From NCBI GenBank assembly GCA_003215935.1, contig QCJQ01000002.1, positions 1-64,000 on the forward strand: a stretch of 64,000 nucleotides of DNA, in the 5' to 3' direction. Position 1 is the first letter of the stretch, and the number at the start of each line of letters is the position of its first letter. Made by a program: the position numbers and the translations under genes. Shown here piece after piece: positions 25,574 through 35,119 of this stretch. Source of the DNA: Prochlorococcus sp. AG-409-D09 (GTDB lineage Bacteria > Cyanobacteriota > Cyanobacteriia > PCC-6307 > Cyanobiaceae). The notes under the pieces are model-generated. The model had not been told where the DNA came from. It saw only the letters and a program-made list of their open reading frames with translations, and ran no database searches.

Positions 25574-28288
25574 ATGAGATTAATTAACTGTCAAATAAAA
25601 AATGTGAGGGTTCATAGGGATATAAATGTAGAATTTTCACCTGGCTATACTTTAATATCTGGTGCTAATGAAGCAGGAAAAAGTACTTTTATAGAAGCCC
25701 TTCATAGAGCCTTATTTCTTAAAGCCACTGCATCTGGCAACCCTGTTGAAAAGCTTAGATCGAAAATATTTTTAGGACATCCGACTATTCAACTTAAATT
25801 TCAGGCAAAAGGTGAGACTTATAATTTAAAAAAGCTTTTTAGTGGATCTTCTGGTCAAATTTTATTATCTAAAGAAAGCAACAGTGAACAACTTTTAGGG
25901 CCACACGCTGAGGAATTGTTATCTAGCTTACTTGGTGTTAAAGAAGCACTTGGTAGCCGAAAGGCAACCTCTTTATTACCTGGACGTTGGGCTCATCTTT
26001 GGGTCATGCAAGGTATTGCTAGCAACGATCTTTTAGAGAATGATAAATCATACTATGATTTTGAATCTTTGATTTTTCAATTAGAGAAAAAAGGTGGAGC
26101 TGCTATTCAACAATCATTTAATGATCAATTAGTTATAAAAAAGATTGACTCAGCTTTATCTGAAAATTTTAATAGTAGAGGCATAAAGAAACATTCTCCT
26201 TTTTGGAGAATTCGTGAAGAACTTAAGGAAGCTGAATTAACTTTAGAGGACTCTCTTTCAAAAATTTATCAATACGAGAAATCAATTGATGAATTAATAG
26301 ATATAAATAAGAGCATTGAGTCACTTCTTAATATTGAAATACCAAAAGTTAAAAAAGAGAAACAAATGATACTTAATAAAGGTAAAGAATTTGATCATCT
26401 TCAATCAGAGATAAATTTAAATAAGCAGAAACTTTTACCTATTAATTTCGAATATGATGCCTTGGAAAAAGTCATGAGAAATATGAATAAAATCAGCGAA
26501 GAAATAATAAAGAATGAAGTAATCGAAAAAAAAATAAATAAGAATCTTATTGATATAAATGCCAATGAATTAGTCTTAAATACATCTTATGACTCTAAAA
26601 AAGAAGTTCAATTAAAAATGAAAGATAAATATAATGAAAACCAAAAAAAACTTAATTTACTTCATATATTAGTAGAGCAAAATCGAATCGAGGATATTAT
26701 CTCTAACTTAAAGTCTGATATTAAGAAATCCGTAAATGAATTAGAAAGAAGGAGGAAATTGGAGGTTGAAATATCATTAATACCTGTTATTAAACGTCCT
26801 GATTTAGAATACCTAAGAGATTTAAATCAGAAAATAAGAGATTGTAAAACACGAATCAATATGATTAAAACCACAGTTAAAGTTATAAAAACGAAAGAGG
26901 AAATTAGACTTAATGGAAATCAAATTTTACTTGAACAACAGATACAAATTACTGAAAAGTCTGCAATAGAGATTGGTGATGATACTAAATTAGTAATCAT
27001 TCCCGGTGGCACGGAAGAGTTTGACAATCTAAAAAATAAAAATAAGAATTTGGAGCATGTTTACTCGACTAAATTAAAATCTCTTGGTTTTGAGAATATA
27101 AAGACGGCTGAATTGAGTTATGAAAATAGATTATCTCTGGAGAATAAAATATCTGCTATAGGAATCATTACAGACGAAGAGATCGCTAATAAGAAAGCTC
27201 AGCTTCATCAATATGAACAGAATCTAATTAATATTAATAACGAAATTTTATCCTTAGACAATGATGCTAATGATATTAGCAGCAAATATTTGAAGGCCTA
27301 TAAACTTAATGAATTGGTTGAGCTGAAAGAACAAGAAAGAATTAATATTAATAATTTATCGTTCTCTCTTAAAAAGATTGAGATTGAAATAGATAAGCTT
27401 AAGGTAAATTGTCAGATTCTTTTCAATAAGAAGGTAGAAGAAGAAGCAAATTTAAGATCTCTTCAGACTAATTTATTAAAACTAAGAGAAACTTACCGAA
27501 ATATGTTAAAAGAAAATGGAGAACAAGAATTTTTACTTGAAAAGGCTTCCTCAATTAAGTTAAAGAGTAGCAAATTAGAAAAATATATATTTTCACTTCA
27601 AAATAGGTTTTGTTCAATAGCTGATTTCGATGTTTCATCGGAACTTAAAGATATAGATAATAAGATACAGTCTCTTGAAGCCAAAAAAGATAATTTAATT
27701 GCTGAGAAAGGAGCTACTAACAAATATTGTGAGACTATAAGTATTTCTGATCCATATTTTGTGTTTGAACAAGCTAAGGTAAAAGTTAAACTTTTGAAAT
27801 CCGAATTTCAATCTTTTAAGAGGCTCACAGACTCTCATAAACTTTTAAAAGATCTTTTTAATAAAGCTCAAGCAGATTTATCAATGAGATATACAGATCC
27901 ATTAGCTAAATCAATAGGAAATTATTTAATGCCATTAATGACAAATTTTCCAGCAATAAAATTGAATTTTGACCAAAATAGTGGATTTAGTGGCCTAAGT
28001 ATTCAAAGAGGTGAAGAACTATATGCTTTTGATCAATTAAGTTGTGGGATGAGAGAACAACTTGCGGGTGCTTTAAGATTTTCTATGGCTGATGTTTTAA
28101 AGGCAGACCACGATGACTGTCTTCCATTAATTTTTGACGATGCTTTCGCTAATTGCGATCAAGAAAAAATACTAACTATAAATCAAATGATTAAATTAGG
28201 TGTTAAAAATGGGATGCAGGTTATTTTGCTTACTTGTGAACCTCAGAAATATATAGATTTTGCTGATAAATTTGTTTCTTTAGATTGA
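25574..28288 (+). CDS. SbcC/Rad50-like ATPase (YhaN-type, no zinc hook seen)
   Basis: 904-residue SMC-like ATPase. N-terminal Walker A in ISGANEAGKSTFIEALHRAL, long charged coiled-coil arms (roughly residues 190-780, many Lys/Glu/Asn heptads), then the C-terminal signature FDQLSCGMREQLAGALRFSM and Walker B LPLIFDDAFANCD. I see no CxxC in the middle, so the Rad50-type zinc hook is absent, as in YhaN-like proteins. Coupled to the exonuclease gene by a five-base gap. Likely role: opening or trimming broken DNA ends; restriction of foreign DNA is possible for such pairs. Confidence 0.88.
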   Translation: MRLINCQIKNVRVHRDINVEFSPGYTLISGANEAGKSTFIEALHRALFLKATASGNPVEKLRSKIFLGHPTIQLKFQAKGETYNLKKLFSGSSGQILLSKESNSEQLLGPHAEELLSSLLGVKEALGSRKATSLLPGRWAHLWVMQGIASNDLLENDKSYYDFESLIFQLEKKGGAAIQQSFNDQLVIKKIDSALSENFNSRGIKKHSPFWRIREELKEAELTLEDSLSKIYQYEKSIDELIDINKSIESLLNIEIPKVKKEKQMILNKGKEFDHLQSEINLNKQKLLPINFEYDALEKVMRNMNKISEEIIKNEVIEKKINKNLIDINANELVLNTSYDSKKEVQLKMKDKYNENQKKLNLLHILVEQNRIEDIISNLKSDIKKSVNELERRRKLEVEISLIPVIKRPDLEYLRDLNQKIRDCKTRINMIKTTVKVIKTKEEIRLNGNQILLEQQIQITEKSAIEIGDDTKLVIIPGGTEEFDNLKNKNKNLEHVYSTKLKSLGFENIKTAELSYENRLSLENKISAIGIITDEEIANKKAQLHQYEQNLININNEILSLDNDANDISSKYLKAYKLNELVELKEQERININNLSFSLKKIEIEIDKLKVNCQILFNKKVEEEANLRSLQTNLLKLRETYRNMLKENGEQEFLLEKASSIKLKSSKLEKYIFSLQNRFCSIADFDVSSELKDIDNKIQSLEAKKDNLIAEKGATNKYCETISISDPYFVFEQAKVKVKLLKSEFQSFKRLTDSHKLLKDLFNKAQADLSMRYTDPLAKSIGNYLMPLMTNFPAIKLNFDQNSGFSGLSIQRGEELYAFDQLSCGMREQLAGALRFSMADVLKADHDDCLPLIFDDAFANCDQEKILTINQMIKLGVKNGMQVILLTCEPQKYIDFADKFVSLD

Positions 28289-28315
28289 ACCTTTTGGGTC
28301 AGCCCGTATAAGTTT

Positions 28316-28507
28316 TCAACTATTCTTTGCTTTTTTTCTATCTCTCTGAATAGCATCATTATTTAAGGTGGTTTGAATTAAACCTTGATAATCACCCATT
28401 GAAGATGCTATTCCAAACATAATAACAAATCCCAATGCAGATATTATTGCTGCTATCCATCCTCCAATGCCCATATTAATGGCTATTGCGAAAATAAAGT
28501 GTGCCAT
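28316..28507 (-). CDS. Small membrane protein (63 aa)
   Basis: MAHFIFAIAINMGIGGWIAA then IISALGFVIMFGIASSMGDY, a hydrophobic Gly/Ala-rich helical hairpin or long helix, and a soluble tail QGLIQTTLNNDAIQRDRKKA. Convergent with the SbcC-like gene, 27 bases apart. Not recognised. Confidence 0.6.
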   Translation of the reverse strand: MAHFIFAIAINMGIGGWIAAIISALGFVIMFGIASSMGDYQGLIQTTLNNDAIQRDRKKAKNS

Positions 28508-28649
28508 GAATTAGAAATAATAGTTTAAGATATTAATAAAAATACTATTTAAAACCAAGATTTACGCCTTGAGAAAAGTTATAATTCTAAATAATCTAAT
28601 GCTTTCTTCCCAGATAGCTTAATTTAATTATCTACTCTTATTAAGATTA

Positions 28650-28757
28650 ATGGAAAATGATTGGTTACATTTCTCTCAAAAATATTTGTTTTATGCAGTT
28701 ATTACTATAATTTTATTTATAATTATATTTGGGATTATAATATTTATATTTAGTTGA
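28650..28757 (+). CDS. Micropeptide, single membrane helix (35 aa)
   Basis: MENDWLHFSQKYLFYAVITI then ILFIIIFGIIIFIFS. Short polar N-terminus and one very hydrophobic helix; the pattern is like small photosynthetic-complex subunits, though I cannot name it. Complete frame, 21 bases before the next gene on the same strand. Confidence 0.5.
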   Translation: MENDWLHFSQKYLFYAVITIILFIIIFGIIIFIFS

Positions 28758-28778
28758 TATTTAAGCTTAAATAAGCTA

Positions 28779-28970
28779 ATGACATTTCATGCTACAAAAT
28801 TACGTATAAGAGAACTGGCTCAGGCCTTACAAGTAGATCCTTCTGATGTGATAGCTATTTGTATACTTTTAGATATACCTGCTAGCTCTCCTCTTACTTC
28901 GTTAACTATTGAGCAATGCAAGAAAATAACTGATTACTATGAAAAATATGATAAAATTAAAATTGATTAG
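28779..28970 (+). CDS. Stand-alone IF-2 N-terminal-like domain (63 aa)
   Basis: KLRIRELAQALQVDPSDVIA then ICILLDIPASSPLTSLTIEQ and CKKITDYYEK match the small helical domain found at the N-terminus of translation initiation factor IF-2 ('K.R..ELAKEL.V...ei...l..lGi..k...s.l'). Here it stands alone with no GTPase part. It could bind ribosome, RNA or another protein; role unknown. Probably cotranscribed with the micropeptide at 28650. Confidence 0.65.
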   Translation: MTFHATKLRIRELAQALQVDPSDVIAICILLDIPASSPLTSLTIEQCKKITDYYEKYDKIKID

Positions 28971-29016
28971 TATATTAATACCATTAGATTAAATTTGATA
29001 TACAGTATATATAAAT

Positions 29017-29322
29017 ATGATATTAAACATGCTATTTAAACCTATCCCAAGTAATTCAGAGTTTGATTTTGATAATATGCCACCAGGAAACTATACTTTT
29101 TCAGGTGAGGAAGGAGTGATTCATTTGTATGTAGATGAAAATTCTGAACAACATTGGAATTTTGAAAACTGGTTTTCTACACTCGATCCTGATTCTTATT
29201 TAGACCCAAGCGTTGAAGATATTGCAATTATAAAAAAACGCATTGACCCTCTTACAGGTAATATTAGATCTATTCAAAAAAAGAAAAAAAATAGATTCTT
29301 AGAATTATTTACAAGGCAATAA
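29017..29322 (+). CDS. Hypothetical soluble protein (101 aa)
   Basis: Acidic, aromatic-rich: FDFDNMPPGNYTFSGEEGVI, HLYVDENSEQHWNFENWFST and LDPDSYLDPSVEDIAIIKKR, with a basic C-terminus SIQKKKKNRFLELFTRQ. An alternative ATG at residue 5. Not recognised. Convergent with the rhomboid gene. Confidence 0.6.
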   Translation: MILNMLFKPIPSNSEFDFDNMPPGNYTFSGEEGVIHLYVDENSEQHWNFENWFSTLDPDSYLDPSVEDIAIIKKRIDPLTGNIRSIQKKKKNRFLELFTRQ

Positions 29323-29346
29323 ATATTGTAAAAGATATTTAGATAT

Positions 29347-29931
29347 TTATAATAAGAAAGTAATTATTCCTGAAATGAAACCAGTCGAGTGACCAATAAA
29401 ACTTATATTTGGTAATAGAGAATATATAAACCCCATCGATATTATTGCTAAACATGTTCTTGTAATTGATCTATTTTTTTTAAGGCATATGTTGTAATTG
29501 AAAATCTTTTCTTTACCCAAAATACTTGACAGTAAAATGAAGCTTTCTAATCCAAAAATAATTCCACTAAAGCCATAGGAAATAGATAATTTATTATCAA
29601 ACAGATATATATCTAACATGTAACAAATAAGAGGCTGTAAAGGTATTAAAACAAATATTATCATTATAAATGTAAATACTTTTTTAGAATTAAGTCCCTT
29701 AAGAAAATATCTACTTACTACTATTCCAAAAATGTTACTTAGGAGATGCGAAAAATCGTGGTGGATAAAATGAGAAGTAAGAATTCTATATGGTTGACTT
29801 AGTAATACTCCTGAGTAGTATGAAAAATTTAATTTATTTATTAAGTTAAATATATCTGAATATATATATGTGAAAACTAGTAAAAGAAAAATTATAATAT
29901 ATTGCCAATCATCTTTGGCAATGGTGTTCAT
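29347..29931 (-). CDS. Rhomboid family intramembrane serine protease
   Basis: 194 residues with about six membrane helices. Rhomboid landmarks: TSHFIHHDFSHLLSNIFGIV (the conserved H-x-x-x-H-L-x-x-N helix), SISYGFSGIIFGLESF with the catalytic Ser in GFSG, and FIGHSTGFISG with the catalytic His. Short form without extra domains. Substrates unknown. Likely active because both catalytic residues are present. Confidence 0.85.
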   Translation of the reverse strand: MNTIAKDDWQYIIIFLLLVFTYIYSDIFNLINKLNFSYYSGVLLSQPYRILTSHFIHHDFSHLLSNIFGIVVSRYFLKGLNSKKVFTFIMIIFVLIPLQPLICYMLDIYLFDNKLSISYGFSGIIFGLESFILLSSILGKEKIFNYNICLKKNRSITRTCLAIISMGFIYSLLPNISFIGHSTGFISGIITFLL

Positions 29932-29954
29932 GATATTTATGTAAAATTTAAAAC

Positions 29955-30137
29955 TTAATTATGCATGTGCTTTTGGTGAATAGTGTCTATACTTTTTATA
30001 TCATGAGATCCAGCCAATTCTTTTAATGACTTAGAACCGCAAATAGCACTTATTGCTATTACTATTAATGATGCTGTGCTCAATAGTTGAAGTGCAATAG
30101 GTAGATGTAGATTGATCCTTTCTCTAATAGTAGTCAT
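29955..30137 (-). CDS. Small membrane protein (60 aa)
   Basis: MTTIRERINLHLPIALQLLS, then a helix TASLIVIAISAICGSKSLKE and a His-rich tail IDTIHQKHMHN. Just upstream of the rhomboid gene on the same strand (24-base gap), so possibly in an operon with it. The histidine-rich end might bind metal (speculative). Confidence 0.5.
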   Translation of the reverse strand: MTTIRERINLHLPIALQLLSTASLIVIAISAICGSKSLKELAGSHDIKSIDTIHQKHMHN

Positions 30138-30364
30138 TGTGAATTTATTTAAATCTTATGCAAAGTAGCTAATATTTTTGAAAATGTCAATTGTAATTCC
30201 TTATATTTCTTAGAATAATATCTATTTGTCAGGAACTTTTTACAGAAATCTCAATCAAATTTTTATAGAAATATACTCAAATTTCAACTATAATAATATT
30301 TTACTCTGATATTTTATATAATATTAAGATCATTTGATATAATATTTATGACACCATCAATTCT

Positions 30365-30613
30365 ATGGAAACAGGTTACGGCACTTGGAAAAAACGTTTA
30401 GATACATTTTTAGTTTGGAATCTATTTGTAATAATTTTAGGAGCTTTATTCTTTATGATTAGTGCTTTTTTATCTTCGAAAGGATATGTTTATCCTTATA
30501 TTATATTTCAGAAACTTTGGTTCCCTCTATTCATACCTTCACTAAGTTTATTTTTTACAGCAGTTTCAATAGAGGTAATTGTGAACTATATAAATAGATC
30601 TTTGTTGAAATAG
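30365..30613 (+). CDS. Small two-helix membrane protein (82 aa)
   Basis: METGYGTWKKRLDTFLVWNL, then helices around FVIILGALFFMISAFLSSKG and WFPLFIPSLSLFFTAVSIEV, with a short C-terminal NYINRSLLK. Positive-inside rule puts both ends in the cytoplasm. Not recognised. Confidence 0.6.
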   Translation: METGYGTWKKRLDTFLVWNLFVIILGALFFMISAFLSSKGYVYPYIIFQKLWFPLFIPSLSLFFTAVSIEVIVNYINRSLLK

Positions 30614-30870
30614 TTAATTTAGTCTTAAGTTAATCTTATAGTTATTTATTTATTAGATAAAATAATTAATACAATATTAGAATACTTCGCTCATGATAAA
30701 ACAGAAAATATTTGTTTAGAATTACCTCACATTATTCTCTCGTGATGTTAATATTTTGGATGTGATGATGATAAATAGATTTTGGTAAAAAGTCGCTATA
30801 ACAGTGAATTTTACTTAAACAATAATAAGTTTTAATATTAATACCTAATTCATTAAATGCAGATAATTAA

Positions 30871-31152
30871 TCAAGCAGCTTTTGATTCGGTTGTCTCTGA
30901 TGTATCTTTTTTATTAAGAATATTAATAACATTATTTTTTGAAATATTAACGTTTAATTTTTTGGTTGAATCCATAGAGTCTTTTATTAATAGAATTACT
31001 AAATCTTTAATACCTGATACTACATACTTTAGTCCTTCGTATATATTAACAAGCACTTCTTGAATCTCAAATTGGTATTTCCCTTTACTGATTACTGCTG
31101 ATATAACCCATATACTTATTCCTGCAAAGATAAAAAATAAAAGTGCAATCAT
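30871..31152 (-). CDS. Membrane-anchored hypothetical protein (93 aa)
   Basis: N-terminal helix MIALLFFIFAGISIWVISAV followed by an amphipathic region EIQEVLVNIYEGLKYVVSGI, KDLVILLIKDSMDSTKKLNV and a hydrophilic tail. The opposite-strand frame at 30857-31063 is hydrophobic only as a mirror and is rejected. Not recognised. Confidence 0.6.
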   Translation of the reverse strand: MIALLFFIFAGISIWVISAVISKGKYQFEIQEVLVNIYEGLKYVVSGIKDLVILLIKDSMDSTKKLNVNISKNNVINILNKKDTSETTESKAA

Positions 31153-31783
31153 TTGTTCATTATAAGTAATTCAATCAAACCATAGATACCGCTCACGTCA
31201 ACTGAATTAAATACCTATATCTAAAATACAGTAGAGATTACCCTGTTTTCATAGCTTTATAATTCTTACTCTTAATTTATAAGCATACTAGCTTAGTTAC
31301 TCCTTTAAAATTTAATTTAAATGTAGATTAATTAACTTATTGAACTTCTATGATAGATTAAAATTTTAGTTTAAATAGTCGTTAAAGATCTCTTTTTTGA
31401 CTAATTCGTTGAATAAAAACTAGTTTAAAGTTTGATTTTTGTCGTAGATGACGTGTTAATTTTTATACAAGATCATAATGCAACCATTCCTGGACGCGAT
31501 CTGCTTACATGGTATTAAGGTATTTACACCTATATATTGATAGCTAAATAAAAACCCCCTGTGCAGACCCAGGGGGAGAAATTTAACATTCGCATTTATA
31601 TATAAGCGCCTCTTTGGCTACATTGTCTCTGGTAGCTAATACTCAATTTTAAAAATTCTGTTTAAGGCGTATCAGAGCTTCAAGCCTCAGTATAAATTTA
31701 AGAATTTATTATAAAACTAGATTTTCAACTTAAATTATTCTTAGCAGAAGAATTACTAAATTTTAGTTTTATGATTGTTTTTC
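31153..31783. other. Intergenic stretch, 630 bases, with a minus-strand terminator
   Basis: No convincing frame on either strand. The only clear element is the hairpin-terminator at 31550-31576, about 210 bases downstream of gpgS. A short GCTAC/GTAGC inverted repeat near 31617-31640 also lies between them, so the interval may be the gpgS 3' UTR or a small RNA. Confidence 0.5.
31550..31576 (-). terminator. Intrinsic terminator on the minus strand, downstream of gpgS
   Basis: Read on the minus strand, CCCCCTG (31576-31570) pairs with CAGGGGG (31561-31555), then TTTTT (31554-31550). A strong GC stem in an AT-rich setting. It ends either a long gpgS transcript or a separate minus-strand small RNA starting between 31580 and 31780. 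Confidence 0.85.
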
Positions 31784-32977
31784 TTACCTGATCTTACCTG
31801 CCTGAGCTAATTCTTCTTGCATACTTCCTTCACATGACAGTACTCTAGACCAAGAAGGTAACTGTTTTGTTATTGGAGTTTTCAAGAATTTGTTTACTGA
31901 AGGTCTAATTAAACTAGAGAACTTTTGGACTGAAAGCTCTTCTTCATGACGGTTATAAGGTAATTGATTGATCGCTGAATCTAATCCAAATTGTTTAACT
32001 CTATCTTCTCCAACACGACTATATAAAACCTCAAGAGTAGAGATTTGAGAAGGTGTAAGAGTTATTGATTGATGTTCCATTAACCCTCTTAATACTGTTG
32101 AAAGAATTTCAGAACACATTCTTTGAAGGCCGTCTTCAGAAGAATTTCCTATTGATTTATGTTTATGGTCAAATAGACCCAGATCAACCTGAGCGATTCG
32201 ACTTGTCCTGACGTGCCTATAAACCTCAGAAAGCATTCCTATTTCTAACCCCCAGTCACAAGGGATTCTTAGATTCATGGCTAAAGTATTAGTAAATGCG
32301 AATTCTCCTGCAAGTGGGTATCTAAATGCTTGCAAGTATTTTAAGTATTGCTTTTCTCCAAATAACTTTTCAAGACTAGTTAATAGAGGTCCAACAAATA
32401 AACGAGTTGCGCGTCCTTGCAATGAATTTGTTTCTAATGATATACGGCTATAAAAAGCTTTAACATATGAGATCCCTAGTGAAGGATCCAAAAGTGGCTG
32501 TAGCATCCTTACTGGATAAGATTTGGTAAAAGTCTTTATGTCTGCATCAAATAATGCAACAACTTCTGAGTTTTGTGTGGCAACACCTATTCCTTGCCAA
32601 ACAGCCCAGCCTTTACCAGGAGGAACTAGTAGTTCTAGACCATGTTTCTTTTCTTGTTCTTTTAGAAGCTCAATCACTCCAGGACCATTTGTCCATTGAA
32701 TGTGAACATCAAAAGGTAAATCATCAAAGAAACTCTTGGCTTGCTCTACTTCAGATATATTTTGTGCGGCTAAGGCAATAACTAATTGATTGAGTCCATT
32801 TAATTCTTTTAAAACTTCTCGGATTAATTTTAGTGCTGGTCTTTGAAACTCCTCAAATAGGCAAGGTATCAATATGGTTGATGGTCTTTTTTTTAATCCA
32901 TCTCTTAGTTGAGATATGGAATCATTGAAAATCCCATATTCATGAATAGTAGTAATTAATCCCTGTTGAAAATCCAT
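31784..32977 (-). CDS. gpgS: Glucosyl-3-phosphoglycerate synthase GpgS
   Basis: Retaining glycosyltransferase (GT81) joining a nucleotide-sugar glucose to 3-phosphoglycerate, the first step to the compatible solute glucosylglycerate. 397 residues. Recognised from STILIPCLFEEFQRPALKLI, PPGKGWAVWQGIGVAT, the DxD metal motif in VALFDADIKTF, and PLAGEFAFTNTLAMNLRIPC with DWGLEIGMLSEVYRH. In Prochlorococcus this solute partly replaces nitrogen-containing ones. The phosphatase gene gpgP, often adjacent, is not here. Confidence 0.9.
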   Translation of the reverse strand: MDFQQGLITTIHEYGIFNDSISQLRDGLKKRPSTILIPCLFEEFQRPALKLIREVLKELNGLNQLVIALAAQNISEVEQAKSFFDDLPFDVHIQWTNGPGVIELLKEQEKKHGLELLVPPGKGWAVWQGIGVATQNSEVVALFDADIKTFTKSYPVRMLQPLLDPSLGISYVKAFYSRISLETNSLQGRATRLFVGPLLTSLEKLFGEKQYLKYLQAFRYPLAGEFAFTNTLAMNLRIPCDWGLEIGMLSEVYRHVRTSRIAQVDLGLFDHKHKSIGNSSEDGLQRMCSEILSTVLRGLMEHQSITLTPSQISTLEVLYSRVGEDRVKQFGLDSAINQLPYNRHEEELSVQKFSSLIRPSVNKFLKTPITKQLPSWSRVLSCEGSMQEELAQAGKIR

Positions 32978-33211
32978 ACTCCTAAAGCATTAAGTAAAAA
33001 TAAGGACTAAATTATTTTTATTATATTTGATATTATATTGTTTTGATGAATATAAGTTGATAAATCTTAAGTTGTTCATATAAAACTTATACTTTTACTC
33101 TTAAATATTATATTTAGTCACGAGTGACGTTATGTATCAAAAACTACAATACTGAATTAATCGATATACTCTTTTGTCTTTATATAAAAAATTTCTTTTA
33201 CTTATATAAGT

Positions 33212-33781
33212 TTATTCTAGAATTAAAACATGCCTTGTTAATCCTTTTTGGTGTAATTTTCTTGAATTAATTTTCAATATTATCCCATCTGTAGGATATT
33301 CGTTAAACAAATTCCCCTTAATCCAATCTTTATAAAACTTGTGGAAGTCTTTAGGATCCTGAATTTTCATGGAAGATGGGATATCAAAACCCCAATTACT
33401 GAGAAGTGCAAGTGTATCTGTTTCATCTAAATCAATCTCCCCATTAATATCAAATATTTGAAAAGGACAGAATCTTAGATTTCTATGATACTTGAAGGAT
33501 TGTAATGATATATCTTTATGACTAATGGAATGAAATTCAGTTGTGTATAGCTTCCCTTTTATTTCTTTTACAATAAATGAGTTTATTCTTTTAGGAATAT
33601 TGTGAACTGATTTAAGACTTTTATTTAGATGTTTTACTCTTATTGAATTGATCTTGGTAAGTTCACCAGACTTGTATTGCAATATTATTTCATCACCATT
33701 AATTTTTGGCTGTAAAACTAATGAGGTTGAGTCTGGTAAAGAAGTCCAAAAATCATTGAATTTCTTATTACAAATATGCAA
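33212..33781 (-). CDS. Orphan NAD-dependent DNA ligase-like adenylation domain
   Basis: 189 residues aligning by eye with the middle of LigA's adenylation domain only. SLVLQPKINGDEIILQYKSG corresponds to motif I region (K26 kept; LigA KxDG is K-I-N-G here), KGKLYTTEFHSI to motif III, RFCPFQIFDINGEIDLDETD and LLSNWGFDIPSSMKIQDPKD to the 'LxFxxYGxG..QxxxLxxLxxWGFxV' region, and YPTDGIILKINSRKLHQKG to motif IV ('IDGVViKvd...q..lG'). No N-terminal NMN-binding Ia domain, OB fold, helix-hairpin-helix or BRCT part. It may act on RNA or nick ends, or be a degenerate remnant with a non-ligase role. Confidence 0.75.
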   Translation of the reverse strand: MHICNKKFNDFWTSLPDSTSLVLQPKINGDEIILQYKSGELTKINSIRVKHLNKSLKSVHNIPKRINSFIVKEIKGKLYTTEFHSISHKDISLQSFKYHRNLRFCPFQIFDINGEIDLDETDTLALLSNWGFDIPSSMKIQDPKDFHKFYKDWIKGNLFNEYPTDGIILKINSRKLHQKGLTRHVLILE

Positions 33782-34957
33782 AAAAGATTCCTCAAGTAAT
33801 TAGCAAAATGCGTTAAGAGATTTCGCCTTATCGTTTGCATTTATTAATATAAATGATAATTGCTTGGATTGCGAGTATTTTCAAATATAAAGCGCTATTT
33901 TTGTGAAACCATCAAATTTGGAATCAAATGCTACATTTCTATAATCGATTATTGTATTGAAGCATAAATAATAAATAAAAACATATATCTAATAATATAT
34001 CTGCAATTAATAGTTATTATCAGTTTAAAATAAATAAATTTACTATTATTAAATTTATTTATTTATGAGGTTGAGAATCTTCTTCCTGTAAAAAAATTGC
34101 AATTGTTATTATCTATGGATGAAAAGCTATCTAAAGTCTCTTTTTTTAGAAATTTGTATTTAAGATTTAGGAGAGGGAAAGAGTAGAAATAATTAAAACG
34201 TATTTTGTCAGCATTTAAAAACAGGACTAATACTTTTTGTATATTTAAAATAAGTGCTAAGGTTAAGTGCTGTAAAGACTCTAATCTATATTAGTAAACT
34301 AATTTGAGACAAAGATAAGAATAAATAAATAATTTTTATTAGATTTGAAAACTTATCAACTACTATTAATTCCTTGATAAAAGAATAGGCTAATTAGAGG
34401 TTTGTTGGAAAAATTTATAAGAATTAAATATTTAGTAATTTATGCGAGAACTTTTATGAACAACAATTTTTAATTGATGAATTATATAAGAACTATGACT
34501 TCCTATCCTTACTACCAAGACTATGACTTAAACATACGTAAGTCAAAATCATACAATTTATTACCCAAACAGTTTGATTTGATAATCCGAATTTAAATCA
34601 ACATCAAAGAGTAGCTTTTATTACGAGGATTTGTTCCTTTACTCGATCATGCCGTATTTACATTCCTCTAAAAGGCTTTTAATAAATGGGATTAAAGAAT
34701 TAGGTAACATCTTATACTTTTCCACAATTATTCTTTTTTTCTAACAAAACTCAATTAATCTTTGCTGTGATTCATCAAAAATAAACTTCAATTATTTTTA
34801 GAGACCCAGTCGAATGATATTGATATCACTACATTTTCAGTCAATTGACTCCTGACGTTATATTTCCACTTATAATTTTGGCATAAAATTAGCACTTCCT
34901 AGAAAAAATATATGCAGTTGTGGAAATGTGGAAAAACTTTAGTTTATAGTATTGAGT
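33782..34957. other. Intergenic stretch, about 1.2 kb, largely featureless
   Basis: Very AT-rich with stops in all frames. Only a 14-bp hairpin (34028-34064) and a possible 23-codon ORF at 34115-34186 (MDEKLSKVSFFRNLYLRFRR...) stand out. No gene relic was recognised. Confidence 0.5.
34028..34064. repeat. Perfect inverted repeat, 14-bp arms
   Basis: AAATAAATAAATTT (34028-34041) and its exact complement (34051-34064) around a 9-base loop. Composed only of A and T, so chance formation in this AT-rich spacer is more likely than for the other hairpins. Confidence 0.5.
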
Positions 34958-35119
34958 TTACTTATAGGATTTATCGGAAGGAAGACAGCCTCTTTTTTTA
35001 ATTTCATTTTTAGCGTCACTTAATGCCTTATTCTCTATTTCTTCTAGAATCATCCCTAATGAATCGACTTTACTAGCATTAAAAACAAAGTCACTTTGAT
35101 TTTTGGTTTCTTCAGCCAT
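34958..35119 (-). CDS. Hypothetical small protein (53 aa)
   Basis: MAEETKNQSDFVFNASKVDS then LGMILEEIENKALSDAKNEI and KKRGCLPSDKSYK. Charged, helical, soluble. Intact frame in a long spacer; balanced composition supports a real gene. Not recognised. Confidence 0.55.
   Translation of the reverse strand: MAEETKNQSDFVFNASKVDSLGMILEEIENKALSDAKNEIKKRGCLPSDKSYK

Noticed and set aside
30857..31063. Plus-strand 68-codon frame
   Set aside because: Antisense of the membrane-anchored protein at 30871-31152, which has the better signal-anchor and charge layout.
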